Source of the DNA: Bacteroidota bacterium | Lineage (GTDB): Bacteria; Bacteroidota; Bacteroidia; Bacteroidales; JAAAOM01 | NCBI GenBank assembly: GCA_009908855.1 | Contig: JAAAOM010000037.1 | Span: 1-64,000, forward strand | Length of the DNA stretch: 64,000 nucleotides | Reading direction: 5' to 3' | In this document: one piece after another, positions 50,283 through 62,977 of the stretch | How positions within the stretch are numbered: the stretch's first letter is position 1 | How the letters are laid out: every line of letters begins with the position of its first letter | Notes under the pieces: generated by a model | What the model was told of the DNA's origin: nothing | The model's input: the letters and a program-made list of their open reading frames with translations, nothing else | The model's database searches: none | Made by a program: the position numbers and the translations under genes

Positions 50283-51155
50283 ATGACAACCGCAGAATTG
50301 ACCCGTCATTTGATCAAATCGCAAAATGCGGAGTTGACCGAGTACCATATCTACAACAGATTGGCCGAAAGGGTTAAAAACAAACACAATAAATCGGTTT
50401 TGCAACAAATTGCTGAAGATGAAAAAAGGCATAGCGAATTTTGGGAGCAGTACACTTCGGTAAAAGGCAGTCCGAATAAAATACGTATATGGTGGTATTG
50501 CCTGCTTACACGCATATTCGGACTCACCTTTGGTATTCGTTTGCTTGAACAGGGTGAAAACAATGCCCAAAAAAATTATGATGTCATCCTGCAGGATTTG
50601 CCGGAAGCCCAAAAAATTATGAATGAGGAGGATGTTCACGAACAGCAACTTGTTGAATTGCTCAAAGAAAAACAATTAAATTACATCGGTTCCATTGTAC
50701 TTGGGTTAAACGATGCACTGGTGGAATTAACCGGTGCACTGGCTGGTCTTACATTTGCGTTACAAAACACCCATTTAATTGCCATAGCAGGATTAATAAC
50801 CGGAATTGCCGCTTCCTTATCAATGGCTGCATCCGAGTACCTGTCAAACAGAGCTGACGGTAATAATGACAAAGCAATTGCCAGCGCTATTTACACCGGT
50901 ATAGCCTATATCAGTACCGTTGCTTTATTGGTTATCCCCTATTTTATTTTTAGTCATTTTCTGATGTGCTTTTTCATGACCTTGTCCATTGCCATTTTTA
51001 TCATTTTTGTATTTAATTATTATATATCGGTTGCCAAAGGATTTTCATTTAAAAAGCGTTTTTTCGAAATGGCCGTCATTAGTTTAGGTGTAGCGGCCTT
51101 ATCATTTGGTATAGGTGTATTGGTGCGTCAGACAATTGGTGTTGATATTGGTTAA
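50283..51155 (+). CDS. Ferritin-like (rubrerythrin-type) domain fused to VIT1/CCC1-family transporter
   Basis: N-terminal LTEYHIYNRLAE...AEDEKRHSEFW; C-terminal VLGLNDALVELTGALAGLTFAL...GIAASLSMAASEYLSNRAD. Confidence 0.88.
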   Translation: MTTAELTRHLIKSQNAELTEYHIYNRLAERVKNKHNKSVLQQIAEDEKRHSEFWEQYTSVKGSPNKIRIWWYCLLTRIFGLTFGIRLLEQGENNAQKNYDVILQDLPEAQKIMNEEDVHEQQLVELLKEKQLNYIGSIVLGLNDALVELTGALAGLTFALQNTHLIAIAGLITGIAASLSMAASEYLSNRADGNNDKAIASAIYTGIAYISTVALLVIPYFIFSHFLMCFFMTLSIAIFIIFVFNYYISVAKGFSFKKRFFEMAVISLGVAALSFGIGVLVRQTIGVDIG

Positions 51156-51242
51156 CACCCGGAGTAATTTTAACTTTGATATTTATTTAAAAGTTGAAAT
51201 GTTCAAAAATGATATGCATATTGCAACAGAAAAAATTATTTG

Positions 51243-52106
51243 ATGATGCAAAAAACAATTATTTCCGGCTTACTAATATTCGTATTGCTGCCCGCTTTTG
51301 TCATTGCCCAATCGGGTACGGTCCAGGAACAGTCTATGAACAGTTCCGTTCTTCACAGACCGGTTTCATATTCAGTTTACCAGCCGGATGCAACTGTATT
51401 TCATGCACCTTATCGATTGTTAATACTGCTGCATGGTCTAAACGGTGACCATGAAACATTTTTCGAGAACGGTCTGAAGGATCAACTCGATTCACTGCAC
51501 AGCAAGCGTTTGATAGCCCCGCTGATTGTTGTTACACCACGCGGGTTCAACTCTTATTTTATCAACGCCTATAACGAACAAATGAACTGGGAACAAATGT
51601 TACTGGAGGAATTACTGCCCCATTTAAAACAACATTACCCGGTTGATGTCAACAATATCTTTACAGGAGGATTTTCCATGGGAGGCTACGGGGCTATAAA
51701 CCTGCTCATGAAGTATCCTGACCAATTTCAGGGTTGTTTGGCAGTAAGCGCAGCCTTGAGAACTGATGTAAATGTTCGCGACATGGACATCAAAGAATAC
51801 ATGACTAAATATGGCAATGTTTTCGGACAACATCATAAACCCGAAAGCAGAATTACCGATCATTGGAAAGCCAATAATTTCTTTTACCAAATTGAACAGG
51901 CGGATATTCGTACCCTTCAGGATAAATCATGGTACATTTCCTGTGGTGATGATGATTACCTGAGTTCTGGTAATGCCCTGTTACACACCAAACTGAAGTC
52001 AAAACATATCGGGCATGAATTCAGAATGTTCAATGGCAGTCATAGCCTGGATTATTTTTTCAAAACATTCCAGGATGGATGCCTCATGCTTTTTAAGCGC
52101 CGTTAG
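51243..52106 (+). CDS. Secreted alpha/beta-hydrolase esterase (esterase D-like)
   Basis: Signal MMQKTIISGLLIFVLLPAFVIAQ; LLILLHGLNGDHETF, TGGFSMGGYGAINLLMKYP. Confidence 0.85.
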   Translation: MMQKTIISGLLIFVLLPAFVIAQSGTVQEQSMNSSVLHRPVSYSVYQPDATVFHAPYRLLILLHGLNGDHETFFENGLKDQLDSLHSKRLIAPLIVVTPRGFNSYFINAYNEQMNWEQMLLEELLPHLKQHYPVDVNNIFTGGFSMGGYGAINLLMKYPDQFQGCLAVSAALRTDVNVRDMDIKEYMTKYGNVFGQHHKPESRITDHWKANNFFYQIEQADIRTLQDKSWYISCGDDDYLSSGNALLHTKLKSKHIGHEFRMFNGSHSLDYFFKTFQDGCLMLFKRR

Positions 52107-53034
52107 CCATAAATGCTTTAATATTGTTGTATATTTTTTTGAGCAGCAGTTCCCTGGCTTCTCTACTGGCCCATGCAATATGTGGCGTGATCAGCAAATT
52201 TTCCTTGTTTTGTATTTGTAGCAACGGATTATCAGCATTTATCGGCTCATTTTCCAAAACATCCAGCGCAGCCCCGGCAATTATTTGCTCATCAATCGCC
52301 TTAGCCAGCGCTTTTTCATTAACTATCCCACCGCGTCCCAGATTTAATAGGTAAGCCGTAGATTTCATCATTTGAAGCTCGTTTTCTCCAATTAAATTCA
52401 AGGTTCTGTCATTTAACGGGCAGTGAATTGAAATAACATCGGAACTAACTAATAATTCCTGTAAATCAACCTGTTGAAAATCAGTATTGTTGTTTTTCCC
52501 GGAGGTGGAATAATAATTGACATTACTTCCAAACGTCCTGGCAACACCAGCCACGCTTTTACCTATGTCTCCCAAACCAATAATCCCGAAATTTTTACCA
52601 TTCAATTCCCAATATTGCCTGAAATGATTCGTGAAAATAGGGCTTTGCGCATATTCGCCACTTTTTACATATTCATCGTAATAGGTTAATTGATGCAATA
52701 AATAAAATAACATCGCAAAGGTGGCCTGTGTTACACTTTGTGTTGAATAATCCTTAGTATTTCTCACCTCCACCCCTTTCTCCCGGGCATACTCAAGGTC
52801 TACATTGTTGGTGCCGGTAGCCGCTATGCATATCAATTTTAAGGACGGGCAGGCATCCAATACATTTTTGTCAATCAGCACTTTATTTGTAATTACAATA
52901 TCAGCATTCTGCAATCTTTCTACGGTTTTGCCGGAAGGTGTATAATTATACATTTCAAGATCACCTAACTCTTTTAATAACATCATATTGTCTACTTCGC
53001 CCACTGTATCGGTATCCAAAAAAACTATCTTCAT
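52093..53034 (-). CDS. D-2-hydroxyacid dehydrogenase
   Basis: GKNFGIIGLGDIGKSVAGVARTFG, LLNLGRGGIVNEKALAKAI, ITPHIAWAS. Confidence 0.93.
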   Translation of the reverse strand: MKIVFLDTDTVGEVDNMMLLKELGDLEMYNYTPSGKTVERLQNADIVITNKVLIDKNVLDACPSLKLICIAATGTNNVDLEYAREKGVEVRNTKDYSTQSVTQATFAMLFYLLHQLTYYDEYVKSGEYAQSPIFTNHFRQYWELNGKNFGIIGLGDIGKSVAGVARTFGSNVNYYSTSGKNNNTDFQQVDLQELLVSSDVISIHCPLNDRTLNLIGENELQMMKSTAYLLNLGRGGIVNEKALAKAIDEQIIAGAALDVLENEPINADNPLLQIQNKENLLITPHIAWASREARELLLKKIYNNIKAFMANGA

Positions 53035-53172
53035 TTTGTATGTTTTTTAATATTCGTAAAATTAGTTGATTTATATCATTTATTTAATTAATTAATCTCA
53101 CCCCATCAGGAATGTTTCAGGAGAATGAACGCTGTAAATTTGCCTCATGCCCCGGAATAATGATCAAATACT

Positions 53173-54810
53173 ATGGCGATGAACAATGCCCCTAAAATAT
53201 TACTGGTCACTGATGATACCGACTGGATTGACAACATTTACAATCATCTCACCCATTTGAATATTCAGATCAGTATTGCCGAGAATGTTGCTGAAGCAAC
53301 GATTTATGTGAAAGATAAGGAATTTGCATTAGCATTGATCTATTCAAAGATAAAAATTCAGGACATTACCAATTTAAAGAACACCCTCTCATCAACAGAA
53401 AAAAATGCGTTGTTGCCTGTTTTAATAATTAAATCCTCCAACAGTCCTAAAAATCATGTATCGGAATATATTCAGGCGGGTGCGGTAGATGTGATTGATT
53501 ATAAAATGATTGCCCATTTACTGGAAGCCAAAGTCAAATTATTTCTTGAATTATTCAACCAGCGTAAAGCCCTGGAAACAGAAATTGAACAACGAAAATT
53601 AACCGAAAGCAAGCTGCGAACCATCCAGTCAAGTTTAAGGGAAGCAAAAAACAAGGCAGAAGAATCCGATAATTTGAAATCGGCTTTTTTGGCAAACATG
53701 AGTCATGAAATCCGTACACCCATGAACGCCATTATTGGATTCAGTAATCTGCTGGCCAATGAAAACCTTACTGCCAAACAACGAAAACAATATGGTAATT
53801 ATATAAACAACAGTTCAAATACTTTATTACGGCTTATAGACGATATTTTGGATATTGCCAAAATTGAAGCCGGGCAATTACACATTTCGTCTACTAATAT
53901 TCATTTAAATAGTGTGTTTTGTGAGTTGTACAAGGTGTTCTTTGATGAATTGAAGAACCTCGAAAAGGACAATATTAATTTATCATTGAATATTCCTGGT
54001 GATAATTATTACGTACAAACAGATGAATTAAGATTGCGGCAGGTATTGACGAATTTATTAAGCAATGCCATAAAATTTACCCGAAACGGCGAAGTAACAT
54101 TTGGCTTTTATACAGAGGGGGAACGCATAATTTTCTTTGTGCAGGACACGGGTGTTGGCATACCTAAGGATAAGCAGGATGTTATTTTCAAGCGGTTTGA
54201 GCGCATTGAAAATCATGATTTGCCTAATTCAACCGGTACCGGATTGGGGCTTTCAATATCGAAAAAAATTGTTGAAATGCTGGGTGGAGGAATGTGGTTA
54301 GAATCTGAGAATGGCAAAGGCAGTACATTTTATTTTGCAGTACCCCACAAGGAGATTAGCCAATCACAGGTAAACAAACCTTTACAATCGACTTACGATA
54401 ATAACCAAAGTATTGACTGGAAAGATAAGCTGGTGCTTATAGCCGAAGATGAAATACTAAATTTCCAGTTTCTCAGAGAAACACTTCGTAAAACCGGCAT
54501 ACGGGTTATGTGGGCACGCGACGGTAAGGAAGCTATTGCCCTGGCGCGAAATAACGTACACCTGGATATTATTTTAATGGATATAAAAATGCCCAATGTA
54601 ACCGGCTACGAAGCCATGGCAGCCATCAAAAAGATTTTACCAAATGTACCTATCATTGCTCAAACTGCATACGCCATGAGCGATGAAGAGGAAAACTGTC
54701 TGACAGCCGGATTTGATGGATATCTTGCAAAACCCATTAAATCACACAAATTATACGAAAAAATGGGGCAGTTGATTCTGAACAAGAAACATCATGAAGC
54801 AACAATGTGA
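53173..54810 (+). CDS. Hybrid histidine kinase: N-terminal degenerate receiver, HisKA-HATPase, C-terminal receiver
   Basis: NMSHEIRTPMNAIIGFSNLL, TNLLSNAIKFTRNGEV, GTGLGLSISKKIVEMLGG; C-terminal DIILMDIKMPNVTGYEAM. Confidence 0.92.
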   Translation: MAMNNAPKILLVTDDTDWIDNIYNHLTHLNIQISIAENVAEATIYVKDKEFALALIYSKIKIQDITNLKNTLSSTEKNALLPVLIIKSSNSPKNHVSEYIQAGAVDVIDYKMIAHLLEAKVKLFLELFNQRKALETEIEQRKLTESKLRTIQSSLREAKNKAEESDNLKSAFLANMSHEIRTPMNAIIGFSNLLANENLTAKQRKQYGNYINNSSNTLLRLIDDILDIAKIEAGQLHISSTNIHLNSVFCELYKVFFDELKNLEKDNINLSLNIPGDNYYVQTDELRLRQVLTNLLSNAIKFTRNGEVTFGFYTEGERIIFFVQDTGVGIPKDKQDVIFKRFERIENHDLPNSTGTGLGLSISKKIVEMLGGGMWLESENGKGSTFYFAVPHKEISQSQVNKPLQSTYDNNQSIDWKDKLVLIAEDEILNFQFLRETLRKTGIRVMWARDGKEAIALARNNVHLDIILMDIKMPNVTGYEAMAAIKKILPNVPIIAQTAYAMSDEEENCLTAGFDGYLAKPIKSHKLYEKMGQLILNKKHHEATM

Positions 54811-54975
54811 GATATATACCAAAACATGTTTTCCAAAAAATCAACTAAGACCCAAATCACAAAAAACATATTCCAAACTTCCCTGAAAAATATGCACCAT
54901 TTATACCATTGAATATTGGTAATTGATCATTATTTGTAATTTGTCAAAGGATCTTTGAAATTTATCCTGCTACAC

Positions 54976-56208
54976 CTAAAAATCCACCTCAACCTGATTC
55001 CTCAATAAATCCTCCATATTCTCACGTTCGCGAATGAGATAATCACTGCCTTTATGAATCAGTACTTCTGCCGGCCGATAGCGGGAGTTATAATTCGAAG
55101 ACATTTGAAAACAATAGGCACCGGTGTTTAAAAAGCACAAAACATCTCCTTCTGCTATTTCATTAATACGGCGGTTCCACCCAAAGGTATCGGTTTCACA
55201 AATGTAACCAACTACACTGTACACCCTGGAACGATTTTGCGGCCTGGATACATTTAGTATCTGGTGATACGAATCGTAAAACATAGGGCGTATCAGGTGA
55301 TTCTGTCCTGTGTCTAATCCTGCAAAAACTGTTGCCGGTGTTTGTTTAATAACATTCACCCGGGCAAAAAAGTATCCTGCTTCACTCACCAAAAACTTAC
55401 CCGGTTCAAAAATCAATGTGAGCTCATCACCATATTCACGGCAAAATGTTTTGAAGCGTTTGCTCACTTCTTTACCTAACTCTTCGATATTGGTAAATAC
55501 ATCATCAGGTTTATATTTCACTTTAAAACCACTGCCCAGGTCAATGTATTTGAGTCCTTTAAAATCCATCGCAGTGTTAAGCATGATCTCAATGCCCGAT
55601 AGAAACACCTCGGTATCAAGAATATCAGAACCTGTATGCATGTGTAACCCTTCCAATTTAAGGTCATAGCTTTCAATAATTTGATGCACATGTGCCAATT
55701 GATAAATAGAAATACCAAATTTGGAATCGATATTTCCGGTTGATATTTTGCTGTTACCGCCACCTAAAATATGCGGATTGATTCGAATACCCAACGGAAC
55801 GGTATTGCCATATTTGTCCCCAAATTGCTCAAGTATGCTTATGTTATCGATGTTAATGCGCACGCCATAACCAATGGCCTGGTCAATTTCGGCCAACGAA
55901 ACACAATTGGGCGTATACAATATATTCTCCGGTTTAAACCCTGCTTTTAAACCCAGTTGTACTTCCTGTATTGAAACCGTATCAAGCCCTGTACCCAGTT
56001 GGTTAAAAAATTTAAGTACATTAATGTTGGTGAGTGCTTTGCAGGCATAATTAATCTGAAGATCAAGGCCTTTAAAAGATTTTTTTAAGGTATTATACTG
56101 CTCCTCCATTTTGGCTGTTTCGTAAACGTAAAGAGGAGTATCATACTTATTGCAAAGGTCCGAAACCTGAACACCATCAATTTGATAATTGCCGTTAACT
56201 AATTTCAT
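54976..56208 (-). CDS. lysA: Diaminopimelate decarboxylase
   Basis: PLYVYETAKMEEQYNTLKKSF, NYACKALTNINVLKFF, GLHMHTGSDI, EPGKFLVSEAG, NTGAYCFQMSSNYNSRYRPAEVL. Confidence 0.93.
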   Translation of the reverse strand: MKLVNGNYQIDGVQVSDLCNKYDTPLYVYETAKMEEQYNTLKKSFKGLDLQINYACKALTNINVLKFFNQLGTGLDTVSIQEVQLGLKAGFKPENILYTPNCVSLAEIDQAIGYGVRINIDNISILEQFGDKYGNTVPLGIRINPHILGGGNSKISTGNIDSKFGISIYQLAHVHQIIESYDLKLEGLHMHTGSDILDTEVFLSGIEIMLNTAMDFKGLKYIDLGSGFKVKYKPDDVFTNIEELGKEVSKRFKTFCREYGDELTLIFEPGKFLVSEAGYFFARVNVIKQTPATVFAGLDTGQNHLIRPMFYDSYHQILNVSRPQNRSRVYSVVGYICETDTFGWNRRINEIAEGDVLCFLNTGAYCFQMSSNYNSRYRPAEVLIHKGSDYLIRERENMEDLLRNQVEVDF

Positions 56209-56232
56209 TGCTTTATTATTAATTGCGTTTCT

Positions 56233-56275
56233 AAAAAAAATCCCCAATGAACGTTTGCGGACTTCATTGAGGATT
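56233..56275 (-). terminator. Terminator between yidC and lysA
   Basis: AATCCCCAATGAA...TTCATTGAGGATT stem preceded by A8 (T8 on minus strand). Confidence 0.65.
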
Positions 56276-56299
56276 GATAATTTTTTTGTTTACCTCTTA

Positions 56300-58183
56300 C
56301 TATTTCCGCTTTGTTGGCGTTTGGTAACCTTTCTGTTTAGCCATTTCTTCCATGCGTTGTTGGAATTTCGACTTTTTCTTTGGCTTTGCTTTGCGGGCTT
56401 CCAGCTTTTTCTTGATGGCATCCTCATCAATAACCTGTTTAAAGATTGCATTTTGTCCAAAAGTAATCACATTAGCCAGGAAATAATAATACGTAAGCCC
56501 TGCCGAGAAATTATTAAGCACAAACAGCAGCATAAACGGCATAATATACATCATTGTTTTCATGCCCGGCATTTGTGACGATGAGGTCATTTGGCTATTT
56601 GTTTTAATGGAAATAAGCGTTGTTACGGTCATTAAAATGGTAAACAAACTAACATGATCGCCATAAAAAGGAATCTCAAACGGTAAATTTACAATGGAAT
56701 CGTAGGTTGATAAATCATCCGCCCATAGAAAACTTTCCTGACGAAGTTCAATGGATGTCGGAAAAAATCTGAACATCGCAAAAAGTATTGGCATTTGCAA
56801 CAACATTGGTAAACACCCTCCCATAGGACTAATACCTACTTTCCGATACAGCTCCATGGTTGCTTTCTGTCGTTCCATCGCTTTTTCCGCCGGGTATTTT
56901 TTATTAATCTCATCAACCTGTGGTTTTAAAACACGCATACGTGCCTGTGATAAATAGGAACGGAAAGTTAACGGAAATAAGGCTACTTTGATGATAATGG
57001 TCAGCAACAGTATGATGATACCATAATTACTGATGGAATTATTAAGCACATCGAAAATAGGAATAATAACAAATTTATTGATCCAACGGATGATCCCCCC
57101 TCCCATCTCAACCAGTTCGCTGAGTTGTAGTTTGTCATACTCCTTCAGAATTTTGTATTTATTAGGGCCAAAATAGAATTGAAATTCCTTTGCTTTGGTT
57201 TCAAAATGGTCATATTCAATGCCCAGTTCTGCCGTAAATCGCTTTAAATATTTACCTGACTCAAAATTACGGGCGGTGAGCAGTCCGTTTGTGAAACTTT
57301 CATTGGCAATAAACACGGAAGAGAAAAATTGATCTTTGAAACCAATCCATTTCAAACGGGTAGGTATATCTTCGGATAATTCTTCTTTTTTTGATCGTAA
57401 ACCTATATCTTCAACGTCCTCTTCCTGATGATGCTTATAATAAATACTGGTCCACTGGCTTTCGTTATCTCTGCCTTTTTCAGATTTTGGCATGTACATA
57501 TCCCATACCAAATCCAATGCAGTTAGATTTTGCGGTATCAACTCCCCCATATTCATGAATTGCATATCAAAATCAATCATATAGGAACCCGGAAATATGG
57601 TATAACTGTATTCGATATACCTGTTTTCACCAGCATATAACCTGAACCTTGCTGTTTGCTCGCGTTTGGATGCATTGTATGTGGACCGCAACGTATCCAC
57701 CGGTGTAAAGAACAGATCGTTGGTGGCAATGGTACGGTTTTGTGAAAAAAACTGAAGTCCAAATACCGTAGAATCACCATCGAATAACACCAGCGGTTGT
57801 TGGTCATAGGTTTTGTAATTTTTTAACTCAACCGAAAAGGGTCGACCGCCTTTGTTCGATATTTCCAGCCTGAGAAGATCATTCTCGAGGGTAATAATCT
57901 GTTTTTCTCCGGCTCCGGACTGTGCAAATGCACCGTATTTCGATTGTAAATTTTTAATATTAGCAGACTCCCGGTCTTCACTTGCACCCTGAACCTTTTG
58001 CTCCTGCTGTTGTTGTTGTTCATCCTGTATAGCTTGTTGCTGTTCTAATTGTCTTACAATTTCCAGGGAATCTTGCTTTCGTTGGGCCTCCTTTAATTCC
58101 TCCTGGCTGGGTTTGGTAACAATACCCCAAACCACCAAAATGGCAGCAATTAAAACAAGACCCATGACTGAATTTCTGTCCAT
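56300..58183 (-). CDS. yidC: Membrane protein insertase YidC
   Basis: MDRNSVMGLVLIAAILVVWGI; GISPMGGCLPMLLQMPILFAMFRFFP; LTYYYFLANVITFGQ. Confidence 0.97.
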   Translation of the reverse strand: MDRNSVMGLVLIAAILVVWGIVTKPSQEELKEAQRKQDSLEIVRQLEQQQAIQDEQQQQQEQKVQGASEDRESANIKNLQSKYGAFAQSGAGEKQIITLENDLLRLEISNKGGRPFSVELKNYKTYDQQPLVLFDGDSTVFGLQFFSQNRTIATNDLFFTPVDTLRSTYNASKREQTARFRLYAGENRYIEYSYTIFPGSYMIDFDMQFMNMGELIPQNLTALDLVWDMYMPKSEKGRDNESQWTSIYYKHHQEEDVEDIGLRSKKEELSEDIPTRLKWIGFKDQFFSSVFIANESFTNGLLTARNFESGKYLKRFTAELGIEYDHFETKAKEFQFYFGPNKYKILKEYDKLQLSELVEMGGGIIRWINKFVIIPIFDVLNNSISNYGIIILLLTIIIKVALFPLTFRSYLSQARMRVLKPQVDEINKKYPAEKAMERQKATMELYRKVGISPMGGCLPMLLQMPILFAMFRFFPTSIELRQESFLWADDLSTYDSIVNLPFEIPFYGDHVSLFTILMTVTTLISIKTNSQMTSSSQMPGMKTMMYIMPFMLLFVLNNFSAGLTYYYFLANVITFGQNAIFKQVIDEDAIKKKLEARKAKPKKKSKFQQRMEEMAKQKGYQTPTKRK

Positions 58184-58202
58184 ATTAAATTATTGGTATT
58201 TT

Positions 58203-59804
<1,602 letters not shown>

Positions 59805-60014
59805 TTATTAATTTTTTTTAAAGTCGCAAAGTAAGCAATTAATTTCCACACTTCTATTATTAATAATGCAAAACTTTGCATCGTCTGTTAACAGCGAATG
59901 GTGAATATTTCTGTATGAATAATCATGATTTGAGTCAGGTACTGAGTTGAAAGGTGTTATTATAAAAACTAAATGGCAGGAAATGAAAATTGCGCATCTA
60001 TTATATGATTCGCC

Positions 60015-62042
60015 CTAATCTTCGGCCTTATCGATCATATCATCAATTTGACGAATCTTTTCTTCCAACACCTGAATTTTTTCTTTTCCCCGTTTGATTT
60101 TGTTTTCAAAATCTTTTCGCATCTCATTGGCACTGTCAGAAGAAGAAAAGAAGCCAATATTGTTTTCCCAGAGGGTGATATCATTCTCCAACTGTTTTAA
60201 TTTATTGAAGAATTTCTCTCGCTCCTGCCTGAATTTTAATACCGGTCGGGGTTTGGCGGCTATATTATCGAGCTTGGCCTTGTATTTAATCAGGTTTTTG
60301 CGATCCTCGTTTACTTTCAGGTTATCGAAATGTTTATTCAGGGCAAGTCTGTATCGTTCCTGAATTTTATCTTTCTCTTTATAAGGTACAAAACCTATTT
60401 CAGACCATTGGCGCTGGAAGGTTTTTAAAGTGTTAATATTTTCCTGTACATCAGTGCCTGGCTCAAAATTTTCGATTTTATCAATGATCTCGTTTTTCTT
60501 TTTAAGATTTTCTTCGTATTCAGAATCGATATTACTGAAATGATCGGATTTACGATTAAAAAATTGATCACAGGCCGCCCTGAACCGTTTCCATATTTCT
60601 TCTGAATTTTTTCGCGGAACCGGACCAATTTCTTTCCATTTCTTCTGTAACCGGATCAATTCGTCGGTTGTGCGTTTCCAATCAGTACTGTCTTTGAGCG
60701 TTTCGGCCTGAACACATAAATCGGTTTTACGCTGCAGATTATCCAATTGTTCCTCCTTATTCTGCGCATAATATTCCCGTTTATTATCAAAAAACTTATC
60801 ACAGGCCTCCCTGAATCGTTGGTAGATTTTGGTATTGTGTTTTTTAGGGGCAAAGCCAATGGTTTTCCATATCCGCTGTAGTTCGATGATCTCTTTCGAT
60901 TTTACTTCCCAGTCCTTTTGCGATTCATATACCACATCAGCCATGGCTTCGGCCTTTTCACACAATTCGGTTTTCTTTTCGAGGTTGGCTTTCTGCTCTT
61001 TTTTCAGGTTCTCGAAATATTCGTGATGCTTTTTATTAATGGTTGAGGTGGCTTCCCTGAATCGTTCCCAAAGCTCTTTGCGGTTTTCTTTGGGAACCGG
61101 GCCAATCTCACGCCATTGATTATGATATTCCTGCAACTGCCTGAAGGCGGTAACAATATTAGGTTCTAACAATAGTTCTTCAGCCTGTTCGCATAGTTTT
61201 ATCTTGGCTTCGAGATTTTTTTTGAAATCAAGATCCCTGAGTTCTTTATTAATCTTTATATAATCGTAAAACTTCTCAACATTATAATTGTAGCTCTCCC
61301 AAAGGTTTTTTAATTCCTGCTGTGGTACAATACCTGTTTCACGCCATTTACGCTGCAATTCACGAAATTCCTGAAACGTGTCATTGATTGATTCCTGGCT
61401 GTTTATCAGGTTTTTGATCCCTTCAATGATCTTATATTTTTCCTCCAGGTTGCGTTTTTTTATCTCATCCAGTTTATTGTTGTAATCAGCTTTTAATTGC
61501 TGGTATTTATTCAATTCTTGCCTGAATTCATTTTCTACAGCATCATCGGCCGGTTTAAAATCAGCCTCCTGATTACCGGCTCTGACAAATTCATCCTTTG
61601 CCTGCTCAATTTCCTCGTTATGCTTTTTGTAAAACAGGTTTCGAATGGAATTGATCTGATGATTCAAATGGATGATATCCCCCCGGGCATTCAATTTTTT
61701 GAATTCATTTAGTAATTCCTGCTTATTGTATTGGGAATAATCCGGCTCCTTCGGAGTATCAGGTTGCTGTTCCTGTACAGATTCATTACCTGGTTGATCA
61801 ACCGATTCGGCAGCCGCATGCTCATCAGAAGTACTTTCATCGGAGGTGAATGGTTCCTCTGATTTTTCCTCTTTTTCCGAATGTTGTGATTCGTTATCAT
61901 CCGAATCATCCGATTCCGCATTCAGGTCCTTTGGTTGAGATTTATCAGGACTTATTTCAGCGTTGTTGTTTTGCTCCGTATTTTCGGTGTCTTTTTCATT
62001 ACCGAATTGTTCTTTACGAACAGAGTCATTGGTGTCATTCAT
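60015..62042 (-). CDS. DUF349 repeat protein with acidic N-terminus
   Basis: Repeated RxLQxxWRExGPVPxKNxxELWERFRxAxxxFxxxxxxYF units. Confidence 0.92.
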   Translation of the reverse strand: MNDTNDSVRKEQFGNEKDTENTEQNNNAEISPDKSQPKDLNAESDDSDDNESQHSEKEEKSEEPFTSDESTSDEHAAAESVDQPGNESVQEQQPDTPKEPDYSQYNKQELLNEFKKLNARGDIIHLNHQINSIRNLFYKKHNEEIEQAKDEFVRAGNQEADFKPADDAVENEFRQELNKYQQLKADYNNKLDEIKKRNLEEKYKIIEGIKNLINSQESINDTFQEFRELQRKWRETGIVPQQELKNLWESYNYNVEKFYDYIKINKELRDLDFKKNLEAKIKLCEQAEELLLEPNIVTAFRQLQEYHNQWREIGPVPKENRKELWERFREATSTINKKHHEYFENLKKEQKANLEKKTELCEKAEAMADVVYESQKDWEVKSKEIIELQRIWKTIGFAPKKHNTKIYQRFREACDKFFDNKREYYAQNKEEQLDNLQRKTDLCVQAETLKDSTDWKRTTDELIRLQKKWKEIGPVPRKNSEEIWKRFRAACDQFFNRKSDHFSNIDSEYEENLKKKNEIIDKIENFEPGTDVQENINTLKTFQRQWSEIGFVPYKEKDKIQERYRLALNKHFDNLKVNEDRKNLIKYKAKLDNIAAKPRPVLKFRQEREKFFNKLKQLENDITLWENNIGFFSSSDSANEMRKDFENKIKRGKEKIQVLEEKIRQIDDMIDKAED

Positions 62043-62224
62043 AACGATGGTCTTAAAACCTTTTGTCCAAGGTACGAAAATAAGATTAAAGTGTCATGTA
62101 TCAAAGTTTACATTTTGGAATTGATTTGCAATATTCATTCCTACTATATCCATGTCTCTGTTTTTTAAACAATAAGAATAGCGGTTGAGTTTAGTTTAAT
62201 ATTATTTTTACAAAAACTTTATAT

Positions 62225-62899
62225 ATGCGGTTAGATATTATTACGGTTTTACCTCAATTATTAGACAGCGCGATCAACTATTCAATTGTTAAACGAGCCA
62301 GGGAAAAAAATCTTGTTGAGATACATGTGCATAATTTACGCGACTACTCCACCAATAAGCATAAAAATGTAGATGATTACGCCTTTGGTGGTGAAGCCGG
62401 CATGGTAATGAGTATTGAACCAATAGATCGTGTTATACATAAACTGAAAAAGGAAAGAATGTACGATGAAGTTATCTTTACAACACCTGATGGCGAATTG
62501 TATAAACAGCAAACGGCAAACCGGTTTTCAACATTTAAAAATATTATTATTCTATGTGGCCATTACAAGGGAGTGGATCAACGTGTACGGGATCATTTGA
62601 TTACACGTGAAATTTCAGTTGGTGATTATGTATTAACCGGTGGCGAGCTGGCTGCTTCGGTGATTATAGATAGTACGGTAAGGCTTATACCGGGTGTGAT
62701 TTCCGATGAAACATCGGCGTTGTTTGATTCATTTCAGGATAATTTACTGTCTCCGCCGGTTTATACAAGACCTGCTGACTATAACGGCTGGAAAGTTCCT
62801 GACATACTTCTAAGCGGCCACAAAGCCAATATCGACCAATGGAAACATAACCAGGCCGTTGAGCTGACTCGTAAACGCAGGCCGGATTTAATGGAGTAA
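62225..62899 (+). CDS. trmD: tRNA (guanosine(37)-N1)-methyltransferase
   Basis: [73 protein letters not shown]. Confidence 0.97.
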   Translation: MRLDIITVLPQLLDSAINYSIVKRAREKNLVEIHVHNLRDYSTNKHKNVDDYAFGGEAGMVMSIEPIDRVIHKLKKERMYDEVIFTTPDGELYKQQTANRFSTFKNIIILCGHYKGVDQRVRDHLITREISVGDYVLTGGELAASVIIDSTVRLIPGVISDETSALFDSFQDNLLSPPVYTRPADYNGWKVPDILLSGHKANIDQWKHNQAVELTRKRRPDLME

Positions 62900-62977
62900 A
62901 CAATTATTGAATTAATTTTAATGTAATCCTTTTAAATAATCTTATTACCACAAAGTTTGGCAGGCAATACCACTTTT

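Noticed and set aside
56189-56578. 129-aa plus-strand ORF at the yidC/lysA boundary
   Set aside because: Covers the terminator and the antisense of yidC; composition consistent with a shadow ORF.
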